A DNA stretch of 64,000 nt, taken from assembly GCA_017599285.1 (NCBI GenBank), contig JAGFXX010000001.1, positions 1,426,001 through 1,490,000 of the forward strand. Direction: 5' to 3'. A program made the position numbers and the translations under genes. The notes beneath the pieces were generated by a model. It was not told where the DNA came from, did no database searches, and saw only the letters and a list, made by a program, of their open reading frames with translations. Shown here in pieces: positions 40,889-51,877 of the stretch. Within the stretch, counting starts at the first letter, position 1. Every line of letters starts with the position of its first letter. The DNA comes from Cereibacter azotoformans. GTDB lineage: Bacteria > Pseudomonadota > Alphaproteobacteria > Rhodobacterales > Rhodobacteraceae.

Positions 40889-42817
40889 TCAGTCTCCTGC
40901 GGCGCGGCCCTTGAGGGCGATGATCCCCCGCGGCCGGAACTGGATGAAGATGATGATGAGAAGGATCATGTAGGTCTGGGCCGCAAGCGTGTTCGAGGGG
41001 TTCAGCCACTCGATGCCCTTCTGCGCGCCGCCGATCATCGCGGCCCCCGCAAGCGTGCCCCAGATGTTGCCCACGCCGCCCACGACCACGGTCATGAAGC
41101 TCTGCACGATATAGTCCTGCCCCAGCTCCGAGGTGACCTTGGCGAAGAGGCCGATGGCCACCCCCGCGACGCCCGCGATGCCCGAGCCGAGGCCGAAGGT
41201 CAGCATGTTGATCCGGTCGGGGTTGATCCCCATGGAGGCCGCCATCGACGGGTTCTGCGTCACCGCGCGGACCTCGAGCCCGAGGCGCGTCCGCTTCATG
41301 ATGATGAGGAAGACGCCAAGGAAGATCAGGGCCAGGACGAAGATCGCGATGCGGATGTAGCTGATCGACACCACGTCGTTGAAGCTCAGCGCGCCGTCGA
41401 GCCAGGCGGGCGCGGTCAGCGGCCGGGCCTGGGTGCCGAAGATGTTCTTGGCCAGCTGCTGGAGCGCGATCGAGATCCCGAAGGTGGCAAGCAACGTCTC
41501 CAGCGGGCGGCGGTAGAGGTGGCGGATCACCAGCCGCTCCATCGCCACGCCGGCGGCGAAGGTGACGGCGAAGGCGAGCGGCAGCGCCACAAGGATCGAG
41601 ATCGTGTAATCGGCGATCCAGAGTTGCGTCACGTAGCCGGTGTAGGCGCCCATCATGATGAACTCGCCATGCGCCATGTTGATCACCCGCATGACGCCGA
41701 AGGTGATGGCGAGGCCGATGGCGGCGAGGAAATAGATCGAGGCGAGCGAGGCCGCATCAAGCGCGAGGTCCGCCGCCTGCATAAGGCCCACGGTGCGGCC
41801 GATCCGGGTCAGCGCGGCGCTGGCGGCCTCGGTCACCGCCCGGTCGGGCTCGGCATAGACCTCTGCGAAGCGGTGGGCCTCGAGCGCGGCCGTCACCTCG
41901 TCCTCGGTCGCGGCGGCGGGCACGGCGCCCTGCGCTTCCAGCGCGGTATAGGCACGGTCGCGCGCCTCCTGGCTGTCGAGATCGGCGACCGGGATGCCGG
42001 CCGCCTGACCGTCGCGAATCTGGCCCACCAGTGTCTCGCGCTGCGCCTGCAGGGTGAGGCGCGCGGGGGCATCGCCCTGCGCCACCAGCAGGTCATAGGC
42101 TTCTTCGCGCGTCAGATCACGTCCGGGCACCAAGTTGCGGGCAATGTTCAGGTTTTCCGCCTCGCCCCGGATCGCCAGGCGGCGCGTGGCAACCAACGGA
42201 TTGAGCGCCGCGCGCAGGTCGAGACCCAGATCGGCGCCGAAGCTATCGATGGCCGCCACCCGCTCTTCGGGCGTCGCGCCGAAGCGCAGCGTCAGCAGCC
42301 GCTCCAGCCGGGCCAGCGCCGGATCGGGCGTCTGGGCCAGCGCGGCGCGCAGCGGCTCCAGATGCTCGGCCGAGGGGTCGCGGGCGATGGACTCCATGGC
42401 CGCCGAGCGCCGTGCCGGATCGGGGTCGGCCAACTGGAAGCGGACCAGCGCGGTCGCGATCAGGCCGCGGACGCCGCTGTTCGGGCGCAGTTGGTCGATC
42501 TCGGCCCTGGCGGCGGTGCCGGCGGGGGCGCCGTCGAGGTCGGTCAGCGCCCAGCCGCCCTCGGCCGGGGCGATCAGGAAGAAGGCGCCATCCGCCGCGC
42601 GCAGGCCGAGGCCGCGGTTGGCCCAGGCATCGAGGATGGTAACCGCGGCGGGATCGCCCGAGGCCGCCAGCGCCTCGATCACCGGCCCGATGGTCTGGCG
42701 CGAGGCCCTTTCCACCAGCGCCCGGTTTTCGGACAGGATCTGCGCGGCGGGCGTGCCCTGCGCATGAACGGAGAGCGGCGCGAGCACCACCGCCAGAAGG
42801 ATCAGGACAAACCGCAT
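40889..42817 (-). CDS. urtB: Urea ABC transporter permease UrtB with large periplasmic N-domain
   Basis: 642 residues. A signal-type N-terminus (FVLILLAVVLAPLSVHAQ) is followed by about 320 residues of helical repeat-like periplasmic sequence. A LivH-like permease follows, with AIGLAITFGVMRVINMAHGE as its first conserved block. The extra N-terminal domain is usual for UrtB. It is 33 bases upstream of urtC. Confidence 0.92.
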   Translation of the reverse strand: MRFVLILLAVVLAPLSVHAQGTPAAQILSENRALVERASRQTIGPVIEALAASGDPAAVTILDAWANRGLGLRAADGAFFLIAPAEGGWALTDLDGAPAGTAARAEIDQLRPNSGVRGLIATALVRFQLADPDPARRSAAMESIARDPSAEHLEPLRAALAQTPDPALARLERLLTLRFGATPEERVAAIDSFGADLGLDLRAALNPLVATRRLAIRGEAENLNIARNLVPGRDLTREEAYDLLVAQGDAPARLTLQAQRETLVGQIRDGQAAGIPVADLDSQEARDRAYTALEAQGAVPAAATEDEVTAALEAHRFAEVYAEPDRAVTEAASAALTRIGRTVGLMQAADLALDAASLASIYFLAAIGLAITFGVMRVINMAHGEFIMMGAYTGYVTQLWIADYTISILVALPLAFAVTFAAGVAMERLVIRHLYRRPLETLLATFGISIALQQLAKNIFGTQARPLTAPAWLDGALSFNDVVSISYIRIAIFVLALIFLGVFLIIMKRTRLGLEVRAVTQNPSMAASMGINPDRINMLTFGLGSGIAGVAGVAIGLFAKVTSELGQDYIVQSFMTVVVGGVGNIWGTLAGAAMIGGAQKGIEWLNPSNTLAAQTYMILLIIIFIQFRPRGIIALKGRAAGD

Positions 42818-42838
42818 TCAAACCTCGGTCTCACGGTC

Positions 42839-42861
42839 GGGGGCGACGGTGCGGCGCCCCC
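42839..42861 (-). other. Hairpin between urtA and urtB
   Basis: GGGGGCG/CGCCCCC is a 7-bp stem with a 9-base loop. It lies after the binding-protein gene, where such hairpins often stabilise the urtA mRNA relative to the downstream permease genes. No T run. Confidence 0.45.
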
Positions 42862-42916
42862 GCTGTCGGCATGACGGCCGCGGCGGCGGGGACGGCGCGG
42901 GGCCGCCCCCGGCCGG

Positions 42917-44197
42917 TCAGTAGTTCGACTTGATCTGGACGCAGGTCTTGGTCTCGGTGTTGTACATGCCGCAATCCAGCGTCTTCCAGTCCGACTCGAG
43001 CACGGCGGATTCGGGCAGGAAGTCGGTCCAGGCGTCGCCCGGCACCGGCTCGGTCTGCGAGACGATGTCGAACTGGCCGTCGTCCATGATCTCGCCGATC
43101 AGCACGGGCTTGGTCAGGTGGTGGTTCGGCAGCATCTCGGCCTCGGAGCCGGTGAGGTTCGGGAATTTCTGCCCGATCATCGCATCGGCCACCGGGTCCA
43201 CGTCGGTCGTGCCGGCCTCGGTGACCGCGTTCACCCACATGTTGAAGCCGATGTAGGTGGCTTCCATCGGGTCGTTCGTCACCCGCTTCTCGCCCATCCG
43301 GGCCTTCCAGTCCGTGATGAAGGCCTCGTTCTCGGGGCTTTCGGCGGACTGGAAGTAGTTCCAGGCGGCGAGGTGCCCCACGAGGTTCGACGTGTCGAGA
43401 CCCGAAAGCTCCTCCTCGCCGACGGAGAAGGCCACCACGGGGATGTCGTCGGCCGAAATGCCGGCGGCGGCCAGCTCCTTGTAGAAGCCGATGTTGGCGT
43501 CGCCGTTGATGGTCGAGATCACGCCCACCTTCTTGCCGTCAGCACCCAGCGCCTTCACGTCGGCCACGATCTTCGACCAGTCGGAATGGCCGAAGGGGGT
43601 GTAGTTCACGAAGATGTCGCCCTTGGCGATGCCCTTCTGCTGCAGGTAGCTTTCGAGGATGTTGTTCGTGGTGCGCGGATAGACGTAGTCGGTGCCAAGG
43701 AGCGCGAACTTCTCGACGCCCAGTTCCTCGAGGAAGTAATCCACCGCCGGAATCGCCTGCTGGTTCGGCGCGGCGCCCGTGTAGAAGACGTTCTTCGAGG
43801 ATTCCTCGCCCTCATACTGGACGGGATAGAACAGCAGGCCATTCAGCTCCTCGATCACCGGCAGCACCGACTTGCGGCTGACGGAGGTCCAGCAGCCGAA
43901 GATCACGTCCACGTCGTTGACGGTCAGAAGCTCGCGCGCCTTCTCGGCAAAGAGCGGCCAATCCGAGGCGGGGTCCACCACCACCGCCTCGAGCTTCTTG
44001 CCGAGCAGGCCGCCCTTGGCGTTCTGCTGATCGACGAGCATCAGGACCGTGTCCTTCAGCGTCGTCTCGGAAATCGCCATCGTGCCCGAGAGCGAATGGA
44101 GCACGCCGATCTTGATCGTGTCCTGCTGAGCGAGCGCCGCGCCCGCCAGCGACAGGCCCAGCGCCGTGCCGATCAGATATCCCCTGAACATCTTCAT
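42917..44197 (-). CDS. urtA: Urea ABC transporter substrate-binding protein UrtA
   Basis: 426 residues with a Sec signal peptide ending near ALA-QQD. The mature type-1 periplasmic binding protein contains IKIGVLHSLSGTMAISE at its N-terminus and the UrtA-type segments GCWTSVSRKSVLPVIEE and LLFYPVQYEGEE. Its leader region, 44198-44496 (299 bases to ureG), shows no gene and no strong promoter; AGGA precedes the ATG. First gene of the urt operon. Confidence 0.94.
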   Translation of the reverse strand: MKMFRGYLIGTALGLSLAGAALAQQDTIKIGVLHSLSGTMAISETTLKDTVLMLVDQQNAKGGLLGKKLEAVVVDPASDWPLFAEKARELLTVNDVDVIFGCWTSVSRKSVLPVIEELNGLLFYPVQYEGEESSKNVFYTGAAPNQQAIPAVDYFLEELGVEKFALLGTDYVYPRTTNNILESYLQQKGIAKGDIFVNYTPFGHSDWSKIVADVKALGADGKKVGVISTINGDANIGFYKELAAAGISADDIPVVAFSVGEEELSGLDTSNLVGHLAAWNYFQSAESPENEAFITDWKARMGEKRVTNDPMEATYIGFNMWVNAVTEAGTTDVDPVADAMIGQKFPNLTGSEAEMLPNHHLTKPVLIGEIMDDGQFDIVSQTEPVPGDAWTDFLPESAVLESDWKTLDCGMYNTETKTCVQIKSNY

Positions 44198-44496
44198 GGT
44201 CCTGTTCCCTGTTTCAGCAAGGCTCCGCCCGTCCGGTCCCGGTGGGCCGGTCGCGATTCTCGAGCCTTGGCAGTCCCCTGTTGATCCGCCGCGGGGCTGT
44301 TTGCCCGCGGGCGCCGGATCGCCTCGCGGACGATCCTCGCGGGATCAGATGACGTCGGGGCGCCGGAGCGGGCAAGACAGCGAGACCAAGCCCGCCGGAC
44401 GATGGGCGAGAATGCCCGTCTTTTCATCAGAAGCGGGCGCCACGTCCAAGGATCAGGCAGCGGTCGCGCCGGTGTGGCGCGGAATCGGCCAGCTGC

Positions 44497-45120
44497 TTAT
44501 TCCTGAGGCAGGAGTTGGAGCCCGCCCTCACGCTCGAGGAAGGCCACGATCTCGGCCACGCCCGCCCCCCGGCGAAGCTGCGCCATGACATAGGGTCTCC
44601 GGCCTCGCGCCGTCTTCGTGTCCTCTTCGAGCAGGCGAAGATCGACGCCCACATGGGGCGCGAGATCGGTCTTGTTGACAACCAGCAGATCCGAGCGCGC
44701 GAGGCCGGGCCCCCGCTTGCGCGGGATGTCCTGCCCGGCGGCCGTGTCGATCACATAGAGGGTGAGGTCGGCCAGTTCCGGGCTGAAGGTCGCGGCGAGA
44801 TTGTCGCCCCCCGACTCGATCAGGATCAGGTCGAGGTCGGGAAAGGCACGCCGCAGATCGGCCACGGCGGCGAGGTTGATCGAGGCATCCTCGCGGATCG
44901 CGGTATGGGGGCAGCCTCCGGTCTCGACCCCGCGGATCCGCTCGGCCGGCAGCACCTGCGCCCGCATCAGCGCCTCGGCGTCCTCGCGCGTGTAGATGTC
45001 GTTGGTGATGACCGCCATCGAGCAGCGATGCGCCAGCGCCGCGCAGAGTTTTTCGGTCAGGGTGGTCTTGCCGGCGCCCACCGGGCCGCCGATTCCCACC
45101 CGCAGGGGTCCGTGGCTCAT
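44497..45120 (-). CDS. ureG: Urease accessory GTPase UreG
   Basis: 207 residues. P-loop GGPVGAGKT at 11-19, the metal site motif [16 protein letters not shown] with Cys-Pro-His, and [10 protein letters not shown] for guanine recognition. It delivers nickel to urease with UreE, UreF and UreD. It overlaps ureF by 4 bases and ends the urease operon. Confidence 0.96.
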   Translation of the reverse strand: MSHGPLRVGIGGPVGAGKTTLTEKLCAALAHRCSMAVITNDIYTREDAEALMRAQVLPAERIRGVETGGCPHTAIREDASINLAAVADLRRAFPDLDLILIESGGDNLAATFSPELADLTLYVIDTAAGQDIPRKRGPGLARSDLLVVNKTDLAPHVGVDLRLLEEDTKTARGRRPYVMAQLRRGAGVAEIVAFLEREGGLQLLPQE

Positions 45121-45749
45121 GTCTTGAAGATCCTCACTTGCTGGGTTTCGTGCCGCATGGCCGCAAGGTCGCCGCGGACGGCCGCGCTGCCGATCGCCTC
45201 GATCGGCGCCTCCGCCGACTCGCGCGCGATCTCCTCGATCAGCGGATGCAGGCTGGACAGGATCGCCTGCCCCTCGGTCTGGCCGAGCGGGACGAATCGC
45301 ACCGCCGCCGAGACCAGATTGGCGGCGAAGGCATGGAGCGTCAGCTCCAGCACCTCGGTCACCGGCCGACCGAGCGCGGCCGCCGCCTGCCCGATCGCCA
45401 CCGGCAGGGGCCGCGGCGGCAGCGCGCGCCCGGTCAGCGCCGCCGTGGTGGCCGCAAAGGCCGCCCCCTGCTCCTCGGTCTCGCGCAGCCGTTCGGCCGA
45501 AGGCGCCAGAGCGCGCGCCAGATCCGAGAGCGCCTCGAGATCATGGCCCTTCAGAGCGTGGGCGAGCAGGATCGCATCCGTCCGCCCGGACCCGAAGCGC
45601 AGGATGTCGGCGACCCACTGTTCCACGCCGGCCGCATCCTGCACCTCGCCCTCGGCGATCGCCCATTCCAGCCCATGCGAATAGGCGAAGGCCCCGGTCG
45701 GGAAGGCCGGCGAGAGCCACTGGACGAGCGTGAGCAGCGCGCGGCTCAT
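45117..45749 (-). CDS. ureF: Urease accessory protein UreF
   Basis: 210 residues, all-helical, with the family start [21 protein letters not shown] and the later [16 protein letters not shown] segment. It bridges UreD and UreG during nickel insertion. Starts in a 4-base overlap with ureE and ends in one with ureG. Confidence 0.94.
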   Translation of the reverse strand: MSRALLTLVQWLSPAFPTGAFAYSHGLEWAIAEGEVQDAAGVEQWVADILRFGSGRTDAILLAHALKGHDLEALSDLARALAPSAERLRETEEQGAAFAATTAALTGRALPPRPLPVAIGQAAAALGRPVTEVLELTLHAFAANLVSAAVRFVPLGQTEGQAILSSLHPLIEEIARESAEAPIEAIGSAAVRGDLAAMRHETQQVRIFKT

Positions 45750-46294
45750 GCCGGGTCGGCGTCGGGCGTCTCGTCCTCGTCGGCCTTGCGCGAGATGTGA
45801 ACATGGACATGCGGGTGGTGATGATCATGGTCATGCGCGGGGCCATGATCGTGGCCCATCGTGCGGCCGTGGCCGTAGGCGCCGCCTTCGGGCCGGAACG
45901 GCTCGGTTCTCGGCTCGAGGCTGAGGCCCAGGCCCCGCAGCATCCCTTCGAGCACATGGTCGCGGCGGATCACCAGCCGGTCCGGCTCGATCTGGCAGGG
46001 CGTGTGTCGGTTGCCGATGTGCCAGGCGGCCCGCAGGATCGGCCCGGTTATCGAGACCACCTCTTCCTCGGCCGCGCACACCTCGATCAGACGGCCGTCG
46101 GCCAGCTCGAAGGCGTCGCCCTCGTCAAGGCTGGTCGTCTCGGGCAGATCCACAAGGAACCCGTCGCCCGCAACGGTCTCGAGGCGCTTGCGGCGCAGGA
46201 ACCGCTCGTCATAGCCGAGCTGCACGCGGCCCGCGGCCACGCCCGTCCATTCACCCTGTCTCAGCAGCCGGCGTGCCTGGGGAAGCTCGGTCAT
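45746..46294 (-). CDS. ureE: Urease nickel metallochaperone UreE with His-rich tail
   Basis: 182 residues. The N-terminal peptide-binding domain is followed by the metal-binding domain containing AWHIGNRHTPCQIE. The C-terminus, from about residue 145, is histidine-rich (HDHGPAHDHDHHHPH within it), a nickel reservoir. It begins 457 bases downstream of the ureC stop. That gap is occupied by a gene on the other strand, unusual inside an operon. Confidence 0.95.
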   Translation of the reverse strand: MTELPQARRLLRQGEWTGVAAGRVQLGYDERFLRRKRLETVAGDGFLVDLPETTSLDEGDAFELADGRLIEVCAAEEEVVSITGPILRAAWHIGNRHTPCQIEPDRLVIRRDHVLEGMLRGLGLSLEPRTEPFRPEGGAYGHGRTMGHDHGPAHDHDHHHPHVHVHISRKADEDETPDADPA

Positions 46295-46363
46295 GGAAGG
46301 TCCTTTCTCTGCTCCGGCGTCAGCGATTCGTTAAGGGACGGCCGGTTATGTGTCGGGAACAGA

Positions 46364-46696
46364 ATGGCAACGGGGGCAGACATGCACAAGTCGAAGGCGG
46401 CCAGCCCGGCGGACGAACTGGGAGAGGTGCGGGCGGCCATCGCGCGTTTGCGGCTGCGAGAGGCTCGGCTCTGTGCCCGGATCCTTGCGGCACCGGATGA
46501 CGAGATGGAAGGCCGGCACTTCCGCGCCGAAGTGGCCGAGCGGCGGTTCCGCCTGTTCGACACCGCCCGTCTGCCCGAAGCGGTCCTGGCCGACCCCCGC
46601 TACTGGAGCGAGAGCGTCACGCGGGAGGTGCGCTGTCTGCCCGCCGCCGTGGGTCCGGCCCGCCCGCCTGTCCCCGCCCTGCGCGCCGTGCATTAG
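46364..46696 (+). CDS. Hypothetical 110-residue helical protein inside the urease operon, opposite strand
   Basis: An open frame of 110 codons from the ATG at 46364 (a second ATG at 46382). The N-terminal half is a charged amphipathic helix (ELGEVRAAIARLRLREARL) and the middle reads FRAEVAERRFRLFDTARLP, then DPRYWSESVTREVRCLP. Codon use looks coding, and the complementary frames of this gap give only low-quality translations. I do not recognise the family. If real, it is transcribed against ureC-ureE. Alternatively the gap is just a long spacer. Confidence 0.6.
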   Translation: MATGADMHKSKAASPADELGEVRAAIARLRLREARLCARILAAPDDEMEGRHFRAEVAERRFRLFDTARLPEAVLADPRYWSESVTREVRCLPAAVGPARPPVPALRAVH

Positions 46697-46751
46697 GCGC
46701 GGCGGTCCGCCGCAGGCCGACCCTCCCGCGCCTGCCCCGCCACGGCCGGCC

Positions 46752-48458
<1,707 letters not shown>

Positions 48459-48791
48459 GAACCCTCCTTGGCGCTAGCGGGAGTGGGGCGTGTCCGCCCC
48501 GTGCGGCGATGGACACAGGCGGGCGTGCAACCCGACATTGGCGCGCCGGGTGCGGTGACCCTAGGTCGCCTCCGCCCCGCACGGCCCGCGCCGGATGTGA
48601 GGGAGGCATCCCGAGACGGATCAGCACCTGTCTGCGCGCAGGAACCCTCGTCGGAGCGCCGGCCGGACGCGCGCCCGGCCGGCGCAAGACAGGCGCCGAG
48701 GGGTCCGTCCTCTGCCCAAGGGGCCTGCCTCCGCCGCCGGACGCCGATCGGACCGCACAGGCCCGCAGATCCGGCAGGCAGGCGCGTCACG
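48459..48791 (-). other. Non-coding spacer between the 105-residue gene and ureC
   Basis: 333 bases with no convincing gene on either strand. It contains a perfect 11-bp stem GCGCCGGCCGG/CCGGCCGGCGC with an 8-base loop at 48656-48685, and a smaller hairpin GGGGCG-TGTC-CGCCCC at 48485-48500 close to the ureC ribosome site. Neither is followed by T-rich sequence on the operon strand. They may separate or process the ureDAB-orf and ureC portions of the transcript. Confidence 0.5.
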
Positions 48792-49109
48792 TCAGGCCTT
48801 CGCGCGCTTCGCGGCACGGGTGAGGCGCGCCGCATTGACGCGCGTCCGGCGGCGGATCGGCTTCAGCGCGGCCGCGGCGACCTCGTCGGGCCGCTTGCCC
48901 TGCATCGCGGCCGTCGTGGCCGCGTGGGCCGCCTGAGCGAAGGCCACGCCCTTCTCGGCCACCATGCGCTGATTCTCGAGCGGGTGCGGCGTCAGCACGC
49001 CCATCATGCCCATGGTTCGGATCGCCATGACGGTCTGCGCTTCGACGACCATCATCCCGGTCTGCCAATAGAGCGCCATAAGGCTGGTGAAGGGCAAGGC
49101 GAGCGGCAT
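48792..49109 (-). CDS. Conserved small helical protein between ureB and ureC, function unknown
   Basis: 105 residues. A hydrophobic, methionine-rich first half (LMALYWQTGMMVVEAQTVMA, IRTMGMMGVL) is followed by an alanine-rich helix and a strongly basic C-terminus (RRRTRVNAARLTRAAKRAKA). The layout is phasin-like: an amphipathic helix then a basic tail. Similar short proteins in related bacteria carry uninformative names. It sits 24 bases after ureB and is co-directional with the urease genes, so it is probably co-expressed; whether it has anything to do with urease is unknown. Confidence 0.75.
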   Translation of the reverse strand: MPLALPFTSLMALYWQTGMMVVEAQTVMAIRTMGMMGVLTPHPLENQRMVAEKGVAFAQAAHAATTAAMQGKRPDEVAAAALKPIRRRTRVNAARLTRAAKRAKA

Positions 49110-49133
49110 TCCATACTCCTGTTGTCGAGGCCG

Positions 49134-49439
49134 CTACAACTTGCCCATGATCCGGCCGTTGAAGCCATAGACTTCACGGGCACCGGCATAAGACACAAGT
49201 CGCACTTCCCGGGTCTGGCCGGGCTCGAATCGCACAGCGGTGCCGGCGGGGATGTCCAGACGCATCCCGCGTGCGGCCTCACGGTCGAAGTTGAGCGCGG
49301 GGTTCGTCTCCGCGAAGTGGTAGTGCGAGCCTACCTGCACCGGCCGATCGCCGGCATTGGAGACAACAAGCGTCACCTGCATGCGTTCCGCGTTCAGCAG
49401 AATCTCACCCTCGGCGGGGAAGATCTCTCCGGGGATCAT
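49134..49439 (-). CDS. ureB: Urease beta subunit
   Basis: 101 residues from the ATG at 49439 ([16 protein letters not shown]), the normal UreB length. [20 protein letters not shown] is the family core and [11 protein letters not shown] the expected end. Structural subunit of urease. Longer upstream readings run into ureA and are rejected. Confidence 0.96.
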   Translation of the reverse strand: MIPGEIFPAEGEILLNAERMQVTLVVSNAGDRPVQVGSHYHFAETNPALNFDREAARGMRLDIPAGTAVRFEPGQTREVRLVSYAGAREVYGFNGRIMGKL

Positions 49440-49489
49440 GCGCTCACCTGTGGGGAGACGCGGAAGGGATGGGCCGGCATGCGCACCTC

Positions 49490-49792
49490 TCAGCGGATCG
49501 GGTGGTGGACGGTGACGAGCTTGGTTCCGTCGGGGAAGGTCGCCTCGACCTGCACCGAATGCAGCATCTCGGGCACGCCCTCCATACATTGCTCGGCGCG
49601 GATCACATGGGCCCCGGCCTGCATGAGATCGGCGACCGAGCGGCCTTCGCGCGCCCCCTCGACCACGAAATCCGAGATCAGCGCCACCGCTTCGGGGTGG
49701 TTGAGCCTGACCCCGCGCTCGAGCCTGTTGCGCGCCACGATGGCGGCCAGACTGATGAGGAGCTTGTCCTTTTCTCTCGGCGTCAGGTTCAT
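49490..49792 (-). CDS. ureA: Urease gamma subunit
   Basis: 100 residues from the ATG at 49792 ([20 protein letters not shown]). It contains [20 protein letters not shown] and ends TVHHPIR, as in all UreA proteins. It starts 10 bases after the ureD stop. Confidence 0.96.
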   Translation of the reverse strand: MNLTPREKDKLLISLAAIVARNRLERGVRLNHPEAVALISDFVVEGAREGRSVADLMQAGAHVIRAEQCMEGVPEMLHSVQVEATFPDGTKLVTVHHPIR

Positions 49793-49802
49793 GTCGTTCC
49801 CC

Positions 49803-50630
49803 TCAGTCCTGCCACACGCGCGGCAGAGCCCGGCCCCGCAGCACCCCCAGCACCCGCGCCACCTGCCGCCGCAGCGGCCAGCCGTCAAGCGCCAGCATCC
49901 GCACCAGCAGCTTGCCATCGAAGGCCGAGGCTGCGGCTTCCACCCCCGGCTCGTCCAGCACGGCCCGCGCGGGCCCGAGCGCATCCTCGGCGCCCGGCCC
50001 CACCAGGGCAAGCGTGGCAAGAGCGCGCGATCCACCAAGGACAGCCGCCCCGGCCGCCGCCGCGAGCGCCCGATCGTCCAGCGCCAGCGGCTCGACCAGC
50101 ACCGGGCGCCCCCCGCGCGTGATCTGGCGCAGGTCGCGGAAGGCCAGCCGCGACAGCGTCTCGCCCATGGCCGCCCGCCCCAGCACCACCGATTCCACCA
50201 TGAGGCAGCCCGCCCCCGGCCCGAGCACGATCTCGGTCCGCCGGTCCAGGGCCGAATCCTCGAACAGGATCGTCTCCTGCGGCAGCCAGTCGAGCCAGCC
50301 GCCCGCCCCGACCTCGTGCGCAACCCGCACCTGTGCGACGCCCCGGCCCGCGGCATAGGCCCGCTCGGCGGTCTGGGTGGTGGCGACGGCGCGGCATCCC
50401 TCGCCCACCTCCAGCCGATAGGAGAGCCGGTCGCCGCCGGTCAGTCCCCCCGACGTGTTGAGGAACACGATCTCGGGCACCGGCCCGTCCACCCGCGGCA
50501 GAAAGGCCTTGGCCGAGCCCCGCTGCGCCAGATCGCGCAGCCGGACCGCCCCGCGCACCCGCGCAAGCGTCACCTGCGCATGGCCTTGGCTGCGTTCCAG
50601 ACAGTCGCGTGGGGGCGTGAGGGCGTTCAT
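49803..50630 (-). CDS. ureD: Urease accessory protein UreD
   Basis: 275 residues. Family segments [15 protein letters not shown] near residue 58, [11 protein letters not shown], and [17 protein letters not shown] near 115. It is the scaffold that binds apo-urease for nickel loading with UreF and UreG. First gene of the urease operon; 202 bases separate its start from the rightward kinase gene and must carry the promoter. Confidence 0.94.
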   Translation of the reverse strand: MNALTPPRDCLERSQGHAQVTLARVRGAVRLRDLAQRGSAKAFLPRVDGPVPEIVFLNTSGGLTGGDRLSYRLEVGEGCRAVATTQTAERAYAAGRGVAQVRVAHEVGAGGWLDWLPQETILFEDSALDRRTEIVLGPGAGCLMVESVVLGRAAMGETLSRLAFRDLRQITRGGRPVLVEPLALDDRALAAAAGAAVLGGSRALATLALVGPGAEDALGPARAVLDEPGVEAAASAFDGKLLVRMLALDGWPLRRQVARVLGVLRGRALPRVWQD

Positions 50631-50832
50631 TCTCAGCGCATACCATCATCGGCCCCCGGGCGCAGCAACCGGCCATCCCGGCCCGGTTCGCGAGGTCACC
50701 GCCCGCATGGGCATCATTGCCGGTTTCTCCGGCGCCTTGCCTGCGGATCAGGCGGAATGAAAACGGCCTCTTCGGCTTCCCTTCCGCGAGCGGCTCGCCC
50801 ATGATCGCCTCCTCATCGCCGAGGAGCCCACC

Positions 50833-51870
50833 TTGCCCCACTCCGCCTTGCCGATCGGAACCCTGCTCGCCGCGCCCCGCCCCGCCTTCACGGCAACCGA
50901 GGCGGAAGGGCTGGCACGGGCGCATTTCGGACAGGACGGCCGAGCCCTGCCGCTCACCTCCGAGCGCGACCAGAACTTCCGCCTCGTGACCGGGCACGGC
51001 GAGTTCGTGCTCAAGATCGCGAACGCCGCCGAGCCGCGGGGCGTGACCGAGTTCCAGACGCTCGCCCTCCTTCATCTCGAGGACCGGGCGCCGAGCCTGC
51101 CGGTGCCGCGCGTCGGCCGCACCCTGGAGGGCGCGCCGTGGGCCGAGCTGCCGTCGGGCAATCTGCTGCGGCTTCTGACATGGGTCGGGGGCGAGCCGCT
51201 CTGGCGCGCCCGCGGCGGGGCGGCGCAGCGGCGGGCCATCGGGCGCTGCCTCGGCGGGATCACGGCGGCCCTGGCCGACTTCGCGCATCCGGCGGCCGAT
51301 TACGAGCTTCTGTGGGACATCCGCCACGCGGCCCGGCTGCGGCCCCTTCTGCCCGCCATTCCCGATGCGCGAACGGCGGTCCTCGCCGGGCAGGTGATCG
51401 ACCGGTTCGACGCCGAGGCCGCCCCGCGGCTGGCCGACCTGCCCTGGCAGGTGGTGCACAACGACATGAATTCCCACAATATCATGGTGGATCCGGCCGA
51501 CCCGTCGCTTGTGACGGGCGTGATCGACTTCGGCGACATGGTGAGGACCGCGCGGGCCTGCGATCTGGCGATTGCGGGATCCTATCAACTGGAGCCGGGC
51601 GATCCGGCCGGCTCGCTGGCCGATCTGGTGGCGGGCTATCACGAGGCCAATCCGCTTCAGCCCTCCGAGATCGAGATCCTGCCGGAGCTGGTCGCGGCGC
51701 GCATGGTTGCGACGATTGCCATCGCCTCGTCGCGGGCCGCGCAGCAGCCCGAGAACGCGCCCTACATCCTGCGCAACCTGCCCGCGGCGGCGGCGGGGCT
51801 CGAGGCGCTGACGGCGCTCGCGCCGGGGGCGGCGGCCGCATCCCTCGCCCGCGCAGTCGGCGAGGCGTGA
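50833..51870 (+). CDS. APH-family kinase, hydroxylysine kinase-like
   Basis: 345 residues from a TTG start at 50833 with GAGGAG 7 bases upstream. Protein-kinase-like fold: DQNFRLVTGHGEFVLKI for the nucleotide loop, the Brenner box VVHNDMNSHNIMV, and GVIDFGDM for Mg binding. The adjacent class III aminotransferase gene suggests the 5-hydroxylysine kinase type (phosphorylation then phospholyase). Other amino-alcohol substrates are possible. Confidence 0.75.
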   Translation: MPHSALPIGTLLAAPRPAFTATEAEGLARAHFGQDGRALPLTSERDQNFRLVTGHGEFVLKIANAAEPRGVTEFQTLALLHLEDRAPSLPVPRVGRTLEGAPWAELPSGNLLRLLTWVGGEPLWRARGGAAQRRAIGRCLGGITAALADFAHPAADYELLWDIRHAARLRPLLPAIPDARTAVLAGQVIDRFDAEAAPRLADLPWQVVHNDMNSHNIMVDPADPSLVTGVIDFGDMVRTARACDLAIAGSYQLEPGDPAGSLADLVAGYHEANPLQPSEIEILPELVAARMVATIAIASSRAAQQPENAPYILRNLPAAAAGLEALTALAPGAAAASLARAVGEA

Positions 51871-51877
51871 GGCCAGG

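Noticed and set aside
39692-42874. A rightward frame of about 1060 codons opposite urtB and urtC
   Set aside because: The translation is His/Arg/Asp/Gly-rich without domains and lies antisense to clear permease genes.
44217-44230. Possible sigma-54 promoter (GG-N10-GC) upstream of urtA
   Set aside because: The -24 side matches the consensus poorly, and the predicted start would leave almost no leader before the ribosome site.
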